From positions 1-64,000 of the forward strand of contig NZ_CAMVPU010000004.1 in assembly GCF_947169445.1 (NCBI RefSeq): DNA of 64,000 bases, given 5' to 3'. This stretch comes from an uncultured Butyrivibrio sp. Its GTDB lineage: Bacteria; Bacillota; Clostridia; Lachnospirales; Lachnospiraceae. A program made the position numbers and the translations under genes. Shown one piece after another: positions 1 to 9,600 of this stretch. The notes below the pieces were generated by a model, which saw nothing but the letters and a program-made list of their open reading frames with translations, was not told the DNA's origin and did no database searches. Each line of letters starts with the position of its first letter. Position 1 is the first letter of the stretch.

Positions 1-2
1 TA

Positions 3-419
3 AAGCGTAGCGAGGATAAATCAACATACAAGCATGTTTATGAAGGTGATCTGGTATTTAATATGATGAGGGCCTGGCAGGGAGCTATTGGTGTTGCTAA
101 AAGCGAAGGGATGATTAGCCCTGCATATATCTCAGCGATCCCTAATGATGAGGTCTTTCCTTTATTCATGGATTATGCTTTGAGACGTAAAGATGCCATT
201 GACCAGATCAACAACCTGTCATATGGTGTAACTGATTTTAGGAAGCGATTGTACTGGAACTCTTTTGTTAAGGTCAAATGTATGCTTCCATCAAAGGAAG
301 AGCAAGAAAAGATATGGAGATTTTTAAGACAGATTGATGATCTTATAGACTTGTATCAGCAGAAGATTAAAGCAATGACTGAATATAAGAAGGGACTGCT
401 TCAGCAGATGTTTGTCTAA
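3..419 (+). CDS. hsdS: Type I restriction enzyme specificity subunit, C-terminal part (partial)
   Basis: The reading frame is open from the window edge, so the 5' end of the gene lies outside. The visible 138 residues match the end of an HsdS target-recognition domain: 'GDLVFNMMRAWQGAIGVAKS', then 'GMISPAYISAIP', and the terminal coiled-coil segment 'PSKEEQEKIWRFLRQIDDLI' followed by 'YKKGLLQQMF', which is the usual last helix of HsdS. In a type I restriction-modification complex this subunit sets the DNA sequence that is methylated or cut. The hsdM and hsdR partners are not in the window and may lie upstream. A strong terminator follows directly, so the gene closes a transcription unit separate from the conjugation region. 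Confidence 0.9.
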   Translation, partial: KRSEDKSTYKHVYEGDLVFNMMRAWQGAIGVAKSEGMISPAYISAIPNDEVFPLFMDYALRRKDAIDQINNLSYGVTDFRKRLYWNSFVKVKCMLPSKEEQEKIWRFLRQIDDLIDLYQQKIKAMTEYKKGLLQQMFV

Positions 420-426
420 TTCTAAA

Positions 427-474
427 AAAGAAGAACTGTTTCCTCAGTTTTGAGGAATGACGGTTCTTCTTTTT
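427..474 (+). terminator. Rho-independent terminator after hsdS
   Basis: An imperfect hairpin with paired blocks AAGAAC/GTTCTT and TTCCTCA/TGAGGAA is followed by a T-run. It separates hsdS from the first promoter copy of the conjugation region. Confidence 0.85.
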
Positions 475-500
475 TGTGCGAATAATCTGTCGCTCTGTAT

Positions 501-531
501 ATAAGGAGCAGGCGCATAGTTCGTAATATTC
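501..531 (+). promoter_or_regulatory. Element-specific promoter, copy 1
   Basis: AAGGAGC is followed 14 nt later by TAATAT in TTCGTAATATTC. It lies about 25 bp upstream of the start at 555. It belongs to the 16-member family described in the findings. Confidence 0.65.
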
Positions 532-554
532 ATAAGAAAGAGAGGTTTTGTCTT

Positions 555-1478
555 ATGAGTAACAAGATATACGAACTAAAACCAGAACTGGACCCGGCAA
601 AGAGTTTCTACGGAAAAGCTATGATAGAAGAGCAGGAAAATGGAGATCTGCTTCTTAAGAGCTATGGAGATAATATCCTGCTCCTTAGTCCGGCCACGGA
701 TAATCTGCAGAGATATTCAGACAGGCTTTCTGTTACAGCTATGCGCCATGCAAAGGACTTTGTATATCAGTACGTTGGCAAGAACAATTTTGATGCTGCC
801 ATGTTCTCACAGCTTCCAATGGTGCAGGAGTCTGCCTGCGCAAGTGAGGTACCTATTGATAACTTTTACATCGATAAGCCGGAGCTGACTGCAACGGGCT
901 CTGGGAAGCTTGATAACGGCATTTCTTATAAATTCAACTATAACTTCTATGACGGGCAGATAAGTATATCACCCACAGGTGTCGAGTTGCCAGCAAAGAA
1001 AAAGGATGAGATCAGGTGCGAAGTTCTGTCAAGAGTATTCCCACTTGTTGGGAAAGACATCATAAAGAAATCTCTGGAGCAGGTGGGTGAAACATATACA
1101 TTTACCAATGGCTTTTTATGCCAGGAGGCAGTTGTAAACCACTCTGACGTCACCGCGCATATATCCAACCTATCTTCAAAGGAATCGGTTCTCACGTTGG
1201 GAAACGGAAATCTTGTAGTTATTGTTCCGCACCCCGACAAGACATATAAGGAAGGACGGATAAAGCCATATAAAGGTTATGTCATGAGAACTGAGATAAA
1301 TAAAGCCGGCAAAATCAGAGAAACTGCATTCAGGACATACTCTGATGCGGTCAGGAATCTGGGCGATTATATGCCGGTAGTTAGTAAAGACAAGATAACG
1401 CAGTCGATTGAAAAAACAAGAAGCCCTAAAAGGAGCTGGAACCCGGTCCTAATTGAGGGCGAAGCTTTAGCCAGATAG
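555..1478 (+). CDS. Conserved hypothetical cytosolic protein, first gene of the promoter-motif regulon
   Basis: The 307-residue protein has no signal peptide or membrane segment. I do not recognise a catalytic motif. The N-terminal third ('NGDLLLKSYGDNILLLSP' followed by 'YSDRLSVTAMRHAKDFVYQY') has the look of accessory proteins of large Firmicutes plasmids in which a gene-product residue set is followed by a helical RH-containing block. The rest is mixed alpha/beta. The start is supported by AGAGG about 9 nt upstream and by promoter copy 1 just before it. The next gene has its own promoter copy, so this gene is probably monocistronic. Its placement at the head of the regulon suggests a role in transfer or establishment, which is inference only. 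Confidence 0.7.
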   Translation: MSNKIYELKPELDPAKSFYGKAMIEEQENGDLLLKSYGDNILLLSPATDNLQRYSDRLSVTAMRHAKDFVYQYVGKNNFDAAMFSQLPMVQESACASEVPIDNFYIDKPELTATGSGKLDNGISYKFNYNFYDGQISISPTGVELPAKKKDEIRCEVLSRVFPLVGKDIIKKSLEQVGETYTFTNGFLCQEAVVNHSDVTAHISNLSSKESVLTLGNGNLVVIVPHPDKTYKEGRIKPYKGYVMRTEINKAGKIRETAFRTYSDAVRNLGDYMPVVSKDKITQSIEKTRSPKRSWNPVLIEGEALAR

Positions 1479-1484
1479 ATCTGG

Positions 1485-1515
1485 TTAAGTGAAGCCCAGG
1501 GAAGTCGTAATATCC
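1485..1515 (+). promoter_or_regulatory. Element-specific promoter, copy 2
   Basis: AAGTGAA, then 14 nt, then TAATAT in GTCGTAATATCC. It drives the unit starting at 1574 (three genes to 3732). Confidence 0.7.
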
Positions 1516-1573
1516 ATAGAAGAAAACGTTTTTGTTTTATAAATTGTCAATTTTATATCACGAGGTATTTTTT

Positions 1574-2554
1574 ATGGTCAGACAAATTAACAGTATCAAA
1601 GATGAGATAGCCGATATGGTTACCTCAACCCAGCCTATCAGTCTTGAGATCAAGAACGTGCTGGCAAGATTTGCAAAACCTTATGATGTGTATGTTGATC
1701 CATCATCAGGTGAGCTTACGATCGACAATATCCGAGCCGCAGCATATAGGGGAACATACACAAAGAATGACTGCAATTTTATCACAGAATTTGTTAGAAA
1801 ATTCGTAAAAAGCATCAAAGACGCTGATTTCAAGGACTATGCCGAGAAGCAACTTGAAACCATGAGCCCTGAAAACGATATGAGTATCCGTGAGGCATGT
1901 GATAACATTTCTGCCAGATATGATCTCATGACAAGACTGGATCCTGACAGATTTCCACCTTACGGAGTACTTAATTGGAATGGACAGTACCAATACATTA
2001 CAAAGTGTGGTGCAATGCCAGAAGATGTAGCAAGAGGAAAGAACTTGCGCAGGATGGTTGATGATGTGGCATTTTATCTTCTCCATTGCGAAAAAGTTTC
2101 AAAAATGGATGTTGAGATGTACAAGGATGAGATTGTACCGGCGCGTGAGAATAAGTACAGGGAGTTCATCCGAACAGCTTCACTGAGAACACCTGGGATA
2201 AATGTAAGTTACGTTCCCGATAAGGGCGTAGATATCTTTATAAGTGTTACGGGCTCTGATAGAGAGAAATATATCCAGTTTCAGGATATCAACATGGATG
2301 AGTTCAAGCTCAGCCCGGTAAGCTCTATCAGAAAGGCTGCAGATCACGCAGGCCTTTCAAGGGAAGAAAAGCTCCTGATCAATGGATTCTTAAGCAATCT
2401 TTCTGATGAAATTGAGTTTGCTAACAGGGTGCGTGAGTTCAGAAAGCTTGGTCCACCACGCGAATATACTAAAGAAGATTATGCAAAGGATAAGAAAAAA
2501 GCAGCAATGAGAGCGGATGAGATTCTTCATGAGGGTCTTGGACGCGCAGAGTAA
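1574..2554 (+). CDS. Conserved hypothetical protein
   Basis: The start at 1574 (MVRQINSIKDE) is preferred over an upstream in-frame TTG at 1532 because it has CGAGG about 8 nt upstream and the TTG lies only about 18 nt after the promoter -10. This gives 326 residues. The protein is soluble, charged and largely helical, with no motif I can assign. It has no cysteine-rich or nucleotide-binding signature. It is the first gene of a three-gene unit with the small protein at 2571 and the HD-GYP protein at 2947, so it may work with a signalling enzyme. Function unknown. Confidence 0.7.
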   Translation: MVRQINSIKDEIADMVTSTQPISLEIKNVLARFAKPYDVYVDPSSGELTIDNIRAAAYRGTYTKNDCNFITEFVRKFVKSIKDADFKDYAEKQLETMSPENDMSIREACDNISARYDLMTRLDPDRFPPYGVLNWNGQYQYITKCGAMPEDVARGKNLRRMVDDVAFYLLHCEKVSKMDVEMYKDEIVPARENKYREFIRTASLRTPGINVSYVPDKGVDIFISVTGSDREKYIQFQDINMDEFKLSPVSSIRKAADHAGLSREEKLLINGFLSNLSDEIEFANRVREFRKLGPPREYTKEDYAKDKKKAAMRADEILHEGLGRAE

Positions 2555-2570
2555 ATATGGAGAAAGAATA

Positions 2571-2918
2571 ATGGGAAAATATCCTGGAACATATACAACG
2601 AAAGATGTATGCAAAGCTGAGGTCAGTGAATGTAAGGTTATCCTCAAGAAATATCATGTATCGGCGGAAGATAGGGAAATCATTATATCCATGATACAGC
2701 AGCCTTATCATATGCTGTCTGATAGTTATCAGATGAGCAATGCTATTGAGGCATATATCAAGGATGAGCTGGGTGAAGAGGCTCTAAATGATTTCTTTTC
2801 AAAATATGTTACCCATAGAAAAGAAGCCGGAGCATTCCTTGCCGGATTCATGAAGAAGCAGACAGATGAATATATTAAAGAACAGAGAAAGTTGGATGCA
2901 TTCAAGAGAATAAAGTAA
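2571..2918 (+). CDS. Small conserved hypothetical protein
   Basis: The gene encodes 115 residues starting MGKYPGTYTTKDV. The start is supported by GGAGAAAG about 6 nt upstream, 16 nt after the previous stop, so it is in the same unit. The protein is helical and charged, with a repeated acidic/basic character ('SECKVILKKYHVSAEDREII', 'FMKKQTDEYIKEQRK'). No membrane segment or known motif is visible. An adaptor or regulatory role beside the HD-GYP protein is possible but unproven. Confidence 0.65.
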   Translation: MGKYPGTYTTKDVCKAEVSECKVILKKYHVSAEDREIIISMIQQPYHMLSDSYQMSNAIEAYIKDELGEEALNDFFSKYVTHRKEAGAFLAGFMKKQTDEYIKEQRKLDAFKRIK

Positions 2919-2946
2919 GTTGCGTCATCATGGGAGGAAAAGACCA

Positions 2947-3732
2947 ATGGGTATAAGGATTGATAAAGACCCCCGGCTTGTCAAAACAGAGATACAGACA
3001 GGTAAGCTCCTTAGCGGGGTCTTTTATGCAGATATTGAAAATATCAGGAAAGAGGTTCCATATTTAGAAAGCCGTGACCATGCTGGGCGGGTCGTTGATA
3101 TTATACTTGATGCTGGAGAATTGCCAATACACACTATTCTTCAGTCAAATGAAATAGAAGATTACACAATAGCACATTCTATCAACGTAACTATCCTGTC
3201 TATAATAGCCGGCAAGGCTCTGAACTACTCGAATGAAGAGCTTGTAAAGATTGGAGCGGCAGCGGTGCTTCATGATATAGGAAAACGTTTTATATCAAAT
3301 GAGATTCTTATGAAAAAAGGACCACTTACCGATCCGGAAATGATGTGGATGAAACAGCATCCAATCTTGGGGGCGACCTTTGCAAAAGAGCTATACCCTG
3401 ATCTTTCGCAGGAAGCTTATGATGGGATCCTGTATCATCATGAAAGGCTGGATGGCTCAGGATATCCCTTTGGACTTACACACCTTCAGATACCGGAGAC
3501 CGCGAGGATTATAGCAGTAGCAGACGTATTTGAGGCTTTTACAGCTAAAAGACCGTATCATGAGCAGAGGCCGCTGTCCATTGGGATCGAGTTTCTTAGA
3601 AATGAGGACGGTGTAGACCAGTGTATTGCAGAGAAATTTATTAAAGAACTGGAGCACAGGCAGGAAAAAATCATGGATTTTCCAGGCCTTAGAGAACTGA
3701 ATAGTGCAAGAAAGCAGGGAATAACAAAATAG
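2947..3732 (+). CDS. HD-GYP domain protein, probable cyclic-dinucleotide phosphodiesterase
   Basis: The 261-residue protein starts at MGIRIDK, preceded by GGGAGG. The first 60 residues are a linker. An HD domain follows, with HD at residues 109-110 ('AAVLHDIGK') and the signature HHERLDGSGYP at 164-174, which defines the HD-GYP subclass. Enzymes of this class hydrolyse c-di-GMP (some cGAMP) using a two- or three-metal site. There is no receiver or membrane sensor domain, so input must come from another protein, perhaps the two unknown partners upstream in the same unit. A c-di-GMP enzyme inside a conjugation region could couple mating or attachment to host signalling. The family assignment is firm and the substrate is inferred. 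Confidence 0.92.
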   Translation: MGIRIDKDPRLVKTEIQTGKLLSGVFYADIENIRKEVPYLESRDHAGRVVDIILDAGELPIHTILQSNEIEDYTIAHSINVTILSIIAGKALNYSNEELVKIGAAAVLHDIGKRFISNEILMKKGPLTDPEMMWMKQHPILGATFAKELYPDLSQEAYDGILYHHERLDGSGYPFGLTHLQIPETARIIAVADVFEAFTAKRPYHEQRPLSIGIEFLRNEDGVDQCIAEKFIKELEHRQEKIMDFPGLRELNSARKQGITK

Positions 3733-3749
3733 TGCAAATAAACTGAATG

Positions 3750-3783
3750 GGACATCTGGCCAATAGGTTGGATGTCCTATTTG
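3750..3783 (+). terminator. Terminator after the HD-GYP gene
   Basis: GGACATC and GATGTCC pair across a 14-nt loop, followed by TATTTGTTT. Confidence 0.7.
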
Positions 3784-3804
3784 TTTGTAATAGACTTTGC
3801 GATT

Positions 3805-3834
3805 ACAAGAATAATTAAGCCCTTGCGTAATATT
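3805..3834 (+). promoter_or_regulatory. Element-specific promoter, copy 3
   Basis: AAGAATA, 14 nt, TAATAT in TGCGTAATATTA. It lies 40 bp upstream of the start at 3874. Confidence 0.65.
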
Positions 3835-3873
3835 ACTTAGCAATAAATAACAATTTAGAAGTGAGGTTTAATT

Positions 3874-5805
3874 ATGGAAAAAGACAAAGTTTTGAAACTG
3901 ATGAATGAGCTGATGTCTGAACTTGGTACAGCCAAGACCGAAGATATCATCGATAAGTATGTTATTGACGGATCATTTGATCCGGAGCTGTCACCAGAGT
4001 TTGATAAGCCAGATTCGACAATTACGCTTGAGTATAAAGGTTACCAGTTTGAACTGACGAGGGAAGGCAGACTTGAATATGCTGGCCCTGGAGTTGAGAA
4101 CGGTATATCAATGGGTGAAGAATACTGGCCCGCACAGAGGATATTCGAAGCAGGACAGGACGAGTGGAACAGACACATCAATGACAAAGCAATTGATAAT
4201 ATCTACAACAATCTTATGAATGGTAAGGTATATGGTCACATGGTCAGCGGGAAGGATATCAAATATCCATTCTTTGACAGGAATATTGAATTGACACACA
4301 GTAACGGTAACGACTACTTTTCATACAGCCATTTTGGAACAAGTGCTGTAGAGGCAACCAAAGATCAGCTTAGATGGCTGATAGATACTATTTTTAAGAT
4401 GACACCAACAGAATTTGAGAAAGGGTATGAGTTAAGAGATATGGATACAAACAAGATTAACATTCCGGATATTGATACATTTAAGGAGTATGTAAAAGAT
4501 AATCTTCAGTTCTTCCTTGATGCAAAGTACGCAGACGCTGAAATACTCTTCAAGGATATTGAGAAAGCAGGTGGTGCCCATTATGAGGGCCTTATTATCC
4601 GCGTTGATGGAGAGATAGCAACTCCAACACTTAAATTAGATCAGTACTATGAGGAGTATAAAAAAGCCAAAATGGATCTTTCCGAAGTAATGAGGGCTAT
4701 CGCAGATGATAGGGCAAGATTTGCCGCTGGCGAAGATATGACTGCCGATAAGCTAACAGAGCTTGAGACTGTCCGTGGCAAGATTGTTCCCAAGCTTGTA
4801 AACCTTGAAACAAGCAAGTCATACCTACAGGATAAGCCATATACAAAACTTAATGATATGGCAGTTATGTACATAGCTGAACTCGGTGATGATGGCAGGA
4901 ATAGTAAAATGTCAATGCCAATCAACAACAGCCTGCTTGAAGCATACGGAATTTCAAAGGAAGAGCTTCATGACATTGCAGTCAAGAATATCAATGCCCA
5001 GGAAGCAAGTGTCAAGCCTCTCTTTGATGTTATAGCAGAGATGACCGGCGAGCAGATCGCAGATCTTCCGGCACAGATGAAGATGTTCGTAGTCACAAAC
5101 CAGAATATGATGTTTGGCGCAGCAATGATGCTCAATGATGCAGCCAAAGAAGAGCTGTCAGAGAAAATGGGCGGCAATGGCGATTTTGTGATAATCCCAA
5201 GCAGCATCCATGAAATTTTGGTTCTTCCTGCCGATGGGATTGAGAAAACTGCGCTGGATGCCATGGTGCTTGATGTGAACCGGTCTGTCGTTGATCCTAT
5301 GGAACAGCTCAGTGACCATATCTATATCTATAATGCTGAAGCTGGTGAAATTCAGATGCCGGAAGTTTACTATGGAGAGCCGGTATTTGATCCTGAGAGA
5401 TTCAGTAAAGAAGCACTTTCAATGGTTGAATGGCAGGCAATAAGGGATGCATCTCATAAACTCCTACAGGATCATGACTATTCAGCTCACAGGGTATACC
5501 GCTCAGGCGATACAAAGATCCTTGAGTGCTTTGAAGAGCCAGTAGCATTCATTCATGATAATAAGCTCCATGTAATGGCTGATCCTGAGAATATATCAAA
5601 CAGTGTAAAATCAAGCATTACAGAGTTTGCCAACAAGGATGCAGGTTATCAGAAGTATGAGTCATTTGACGATATCGTAAATGAGATTAAGCCTGTTAAG
5701 GCACAGACTGCTGAGAAGCAGGTTCAGCAGACAAAGGAACAGCCTAAGATCACACCGGCTGCAAGGGATATGCTCTTTGGAAACGAGCAGGGAAGAGCAA
5801 TCTGA
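3874..5805 (+). CDS. Large cytosolic protein with DUF5688-like domain
   Basis: The 643-residue protein starts after GAGGTTTAATT. Residues about 1-330 are unassigned, with a helical stretch near 255-310. From about 335 to 480 the order of motifs fits the DUF5688 family: 'YIAELGD', 'NNSLLEAYGISKEELHDIA', 'MKMFVVTNQNMMFGAAMML', then 'FVIIPSSIHEILVLPADG'. Proteins with this domain are common in Lachnospiraceae genomes and mobile elements; their biochemical role is not known to me. The C-terminus is glutamine and lysine rich and probably disordered. There is no signal peptide. It is flanked by its own promoter copy and a terminator. Confidence 0.8.
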   Translation: MEKDKVLKLMNELMSELGTAKTEDIIDKYVIDGSFDPELSPEFDKPDSTITLEYKGYQFELTREGRLEYAGPGVENGISMGEEYWPAQRIFEAGQDEWNRHINDKAIDNIYNNLMNGKVYGHMVSGKDIKYPFFDRNIELTHSNGNDYFSYSHFGTSAVEATKDQLRWLIDTIFKMTPTEFEKGYELRDMDTNKINIPDIDTFKEYVKDNLQFFLDAKYADAEILFKDIEKAGGAHYEGLIIRVDGEIATPTLKLDQYYEEYKKAKMDLSEVMRAIADDRARFAAGEDMTADKLTELETVRGKIVPKLVNLETSKSYLQDKPYTKLNDMAVMYIAELGDDGRNSKMSMPINNSLLEAYGISKEELHDIAVKNINAQEASVKPLFDVIAEMTGEQIADLPAQMKMFVVTNQNMMFGAAMMLNDAAKEELSEKMGGNGDFVIIPSSIHEILVLPADGIEKTALDAMVLDVNRSVVDPMEQLSDHIYIYNAEAGEIQMPEVYYGEPVFDPERFSKEALSMVEWQAIRDASHKLLQDHDYSAHRVYRSGDTKILECFEEPVAFIHDNKLHVMADPENISNSVKSSITEFANKDAGYQKYESFDDIVNEIKPVKAQTAEKQVQQTKEQPKITPAARDMLFGNEQGRAI

Positions 5806-5822
5806 TTATAGACATTTAGAAA

Positions 5823-5846
5823 GAGCCTCCACGCGGGGTTTTTTCT
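5823..5846 (+). terminator. Short terminator between convergent genes
   Basis: A short CCTC/GGGG stem (one wobble pair) with loop CACGC is followed by six T. It ends the 3874 gene, facing the - strand gene at 5852. Confidence 0.55.
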
Positions 5847-5851
5847 TATGT

Positions 5852-6157
5852 TTACAGGACAATCTGAAATTTACGTCCTCTTATGATCTTTTCTTCTTCC
5901 TTGCGGCGTTTTATCAGGTACTTTTCATGACTCAGCACCTCACTAAGGGCGGCGGTAGCTGATGAGGTAACCCGGTGTGTATGGTACTTGTCATTCTCGT
6001 GATGCTTATGGAGAAGCAGGGTGGTCTCCTCATCTTCTCTGTATATGCAGTAGAACTGGCCGGTCTTTGTCTGAATTTCAAAATAGTGGTCTTTTAGTCC
6101 TACAATCTTAAAGCAGGTTGAAAATAATGCTAAATCTACTGTATCAATCTTACACAT
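5852..6157 (-). CDS. Small hypothetical protein on the opposite strand
   Basis: The 101-residue protein starts MCKIDTVDLAL; GAAAGGA lies 7 nt upstream of this ATG. A TTG five codons earlier lies inside that ribosome site and is unlikely. The protein is a compact alpha/beta domain ('YFEIQTKTGQFYCIYRED') with a histidine-rich patch ('LLLHKHHENDKYHTHRV') and a basic C-terminal helix. No family is recognised. It is the only - strand gene in the first 24 kb and has no copy of the element-specific promoter, so it is probably controlled differently, for example as an accessory or regulatory protein expressed when transfer genes are silent. Confidence 0.6.
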   Translation of the reverse strand: MCKIDTVDLALFSTCFKIVGLKDHYFEIQTKTGQFYCIYREDEETTLLLHKHHENDKYHTHRVTSSATAALSEVLSHEKYLIKRRKEEEKIIRGRKFQIVL

Positions 6158-6349
6158 AATAAATCCTTTCAATATCTGTTAACAAAGCTGGAAGTCAAAT
6201 TCCTGTGAAACAGAAACCTTGTTCCTGAAGCGGAACAGGTATGAGAATATCATATCGGATCAAAATGTGCAAAAAGGGATTAAAAAACAATATATTTAAT
6301 CAAAACGATTGATAAAAATTAACGACTTTTGATTTATGGTCCAAAATCT

Positions 6350-6384
6350 GCACAGGTCAGCGCGGAAGATGTCGTAATAATATT
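6350..6384 (+). promoter_or_regulatory. Element-specific promoter, copy 4 (non-coding target)
   Basis: GCACAGGTCAG, then GTCGTAATAATAT. It closely resembles copy 5 at 6491, including the GCA-AGGT -35 block. No open frame follows before the terminator at 6436, so it would drive a short RNA. Confidence 0.6.
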
Positions 6385-6389
6385 ATAGA

Positions 6390-6463
6390 GAGAATAATTA
6401 TTTTTACCTCAAAATAAAATCTTTTACGGGAAAGATAGTCGGTTGCCAGCCGGCTATTTTTTC
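6390..6463 (+). ncRNA. Candidate small RNA of about 75 nt
   Basis: The interval runs from just after promoter copy 4 to a rho-independent terminator. It is A/U-rich, has no start codon with a ribosome site, and ends in the hairpin TAGTCGG/CCGGCTA. Its size and promoter-terminator bracket suggest a stand-alone small RNA under the same control as the transfer genes. It could instead be only a relic leader. Confidence 0.45.
6436..6462 (+). terminator. Terminator of the candidate small RNA
   Basis: TAGTCGG (6436-6442) pairs with CCGGCTA (6450-6456) and is followed by six T. Confidence 0.8.
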
Positions 6464-6490
6464 GTGCTAAAACCACATTATTTTAAATTT

Positions 6491-6520
6491 GCATAGGTTA
6501 ACGCAAGAGAAGTCGTAATA
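6491..6520 (+). promoter_or_regulatory. Element-specific promoter, copy 5
   Basis: GCATAGGTTAA, then GTCGTAATAAC. It lies about 125 bp upstream of the 6647 start, leaving a long A/T-rich leader with a run of eight T at 6592-6599. Confidence 0.6.
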
Positions 6521-6646
6521 ACTATATAGGAATAAATATCACTGGCACATTTTTAATAATAAGTATTTGTTTCTTAAAAACTATGTATGTCTTTTTTTTA
6601 CATAATCTACGTATAGTAAAAGATTTTAACAAATGAGGTATCAATA

Positions 6647-9600
6647 ATGAGAAATAATGTATTACAACCAATCACGGTTGATTTTCCATCAACCACTAAT
6701 GTAGCATACTCTTCGCTGCAGGAAAATCTCAATGAAATATTAACTAAACATCAGGAAGATCCAGCCTGGAAGATGAACAGGGATTTTGTTAGTGAGGCTT
6801 TGCTTAAGCTCTATAACTTTGAAGAAAAAGGCGTTGAGGGTGGTCTTGTTCCGTCTTATTACTATCATTTCAATAAGATGATAGAGACTGGCTTTGTCAA
6901 AGGATTTAATAAAGAACACAAGCTCACCCACATGGGTCTTGAGCTTATTCTTGATGAGTTTTGTATGGCCGGCATGGATCCAACATATGACAGCCCCAGG
7001 AAGAAGATTGAAAAAAACAGCCCGTACAGGGTTCAGAATCTTGTCACAGAGTACAGGTCTATACTTAAGGATATATTTGCATCCCAGGCTGCAGATGACA
7101 GGCAGCGCCTTATGGGCATAAAAACGAAAAGGCAGGCTTATCCCATCAATAAGCTTGACATAACAGATCTGAACGCCCGTTTTGTGCCTAATACACTGAG
7201 GATCCTCAGTGATGTTAATAAGAGTCTTGGAATAGTACCGCTTGATAGTTCTGTATATATGACGTTTCCTGTAAGGGACAGGGGACATATTTCTGATCCT
7301 GACCAGGAAGACAATATAAATGCTTTCATGCAGCGGCTAATGGCAGACTTTGGAAGAAAAGGCGGATGCAGTACCCTGTTGGAAGCTGGTGTTGGCGTGG
7401 GAAAAACCTATGCCGTTATCCGTAAGCTGGCTCCTGTACTCGGCAGGATGCTTGATACAGATATATATATGCTCATGCCTACAACACCACAGGTTGCGCA
7501 GGCGCACGAACAGTATGGAGCAAATACCAATTTTGGAGCTACTACAAGCAAGGATAGGAAGGGATCAGACTGTCTTACAGCTGTTATCTATGATAAGGCA
7601 CAGGAAATTCCTATACAGGTAGATGGAAAACCAATTGTCCTGTTCATCGACGAAGCCCATATGCTTCTTACTGAAAGATCATATAGAAATGGAGCACTCT
7701 CAAGGATCAAAAAGCTGGCTGACGAAGTTCTTGAAGCGGGCGGTATCGTTGTAGCACTTACCGCATCTTCTGAGATAGTTGCTGCGACAATGCCCTACAA
7801 CGGGCTTATGGGCTATGATGTGATGGCAATAGCTTTCCGTGTAACAGACCAGTCGAGTGTTGGCGGAAAGACCTACCCCGAATATGACTACTGGGATGCC
7901 GTCCAGTATGGCGGGGTTGAAATTCTGTCAGCAGTTCCTGTTGATCAGATATGCGTATACTACCGCCAATCAAACCAGAATATCGAGAAATATATAGTAA
8001 AGCTCATCCTTGAAGATATTGCAAAAGGCATACTGCCGGTAATTGAAAACAATGATAAGGATGGAAATGTGCTTATAACAAAGATCCTAACTGGGCTCGG
8101 CTACAAAGTCGGGCTTGTTAGTGCTGATGATAAGGGCTATAAGTTCGATGAAGACAAGAACTGTCGTGTCTATAACAATACATCCTATGAAGAGATTGTA
8201 AACAGCGGGCGTATCAGCCTGGATAAGATACAGGTACTTATCACTACAAAGCTCCTTGAGAATGGTACGTCTATCAGTTATATCAAGGCGGATACAGGTT
8301 CATCACTTCCAAGCCCGCAGCAGCAGTATAACGTGGCTACATATCACATTGTAAGAAGAAAAGATGAGTTTGACATGCAGGCATTTGAGCAGTTTTCAGG
8401 CCGTATCAGATGCCATCACCTTAAGGCATGTCTGCTTCTTCCGTGTGTAGAACAGAATGAAAAAAACAGGTATCATGCACCTGATCTTTCATTCTATATT
8501 AAGAAGCTCTCAGGAAGAAAGTTTGAACAGGTCAAGGCTATTACTGAGAACAAGATCAGCGAAGACAGACTTGAGTTCATAGATACAGCCTACAATGATG
8601 ATTTTGACGACAGCATAGTAAAGAACAGCAGCCTGTCAGCACAGATAATATCAGAGATCGTATATGAGGCTCTTAAGAGATACTACAAGAGCCTTATGTA
8701 TAATGTCATGGCGCTGGAACTTTTTATCAGGAACAGGTTTGCTACCAAAGTAGTGACCTTCATTACTATGGAAGAGCCGGACATTGACATTAAAAAGGCC
8801 CGCACAGTCATTGATGCCGGGCTCCGCAGTGAGATTTCCATGGCTATCAACACACTTTATGATGGCATGGGAGAAACAGACAAGAAGGTAAGACAGTCCA
8901 ACGAAAGCGAAGTCATGCGTGTGCTTAATGACTCCGCAAGAGGTTCTTACAAAGACAATATCAAATCAGCCATTGAAGCAAATGCGCTGATGAAGGACAT
9001 ATCCTGCGGTACTATCAAGGCTAAGAATGTACATATAAATACCGAAGTAATAGATGTATCTGAAAAAGGATGTCAGGAATTTAAGCAGCTTATAACAGAA
9101 GCTGTCGTTTCAACCAACAAAAAACCATCCGGCGTGATCCTTAATGATGTAAACATGAAATTCCTTGGACAGATTGTTGTTGTGCCTGGGGTAGAAGATG
9201 CTATAAGGAGATTTGCATACAGGAAAGGTCGCCGTGATGATTACGATAGTGACATCCTTGTAGAAGATGTCATGAAGCTTATGGGTATCTTTGATTTTGC
9301 AGATGAGAACAGGACGCGCGGAGTATTAACCCAGCTTTTTTCATCAGATAAATTCTTTGCTATCTGTAAGATACTGGCTGTCTGCAGACTTATGATCATA
9401 AGTTTGGAAGATCTGGTGGAATTTGCCGGTATTGTCAGCGAGGATAAATTGAATCAGATAGTTCTCTGCTATGAGTTCTGGTACATGGCAATGTACCCGG
9501 GCGCTGTTCATGACAATATTACAGCTTCTGGAAGACAGTACAGCTCACTGTTTTCAGCGGAGGCTTATAATGTATGCGGTTTTGAGACCGGCTTTTCAAA

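Noticed and set aside
6740..7288. A 182-residue - strand frame inside the helicase gene
   Set aside because: It is antisense to conserved helicase sequence, has no ribosome site and reads as a shadow of the real frame.
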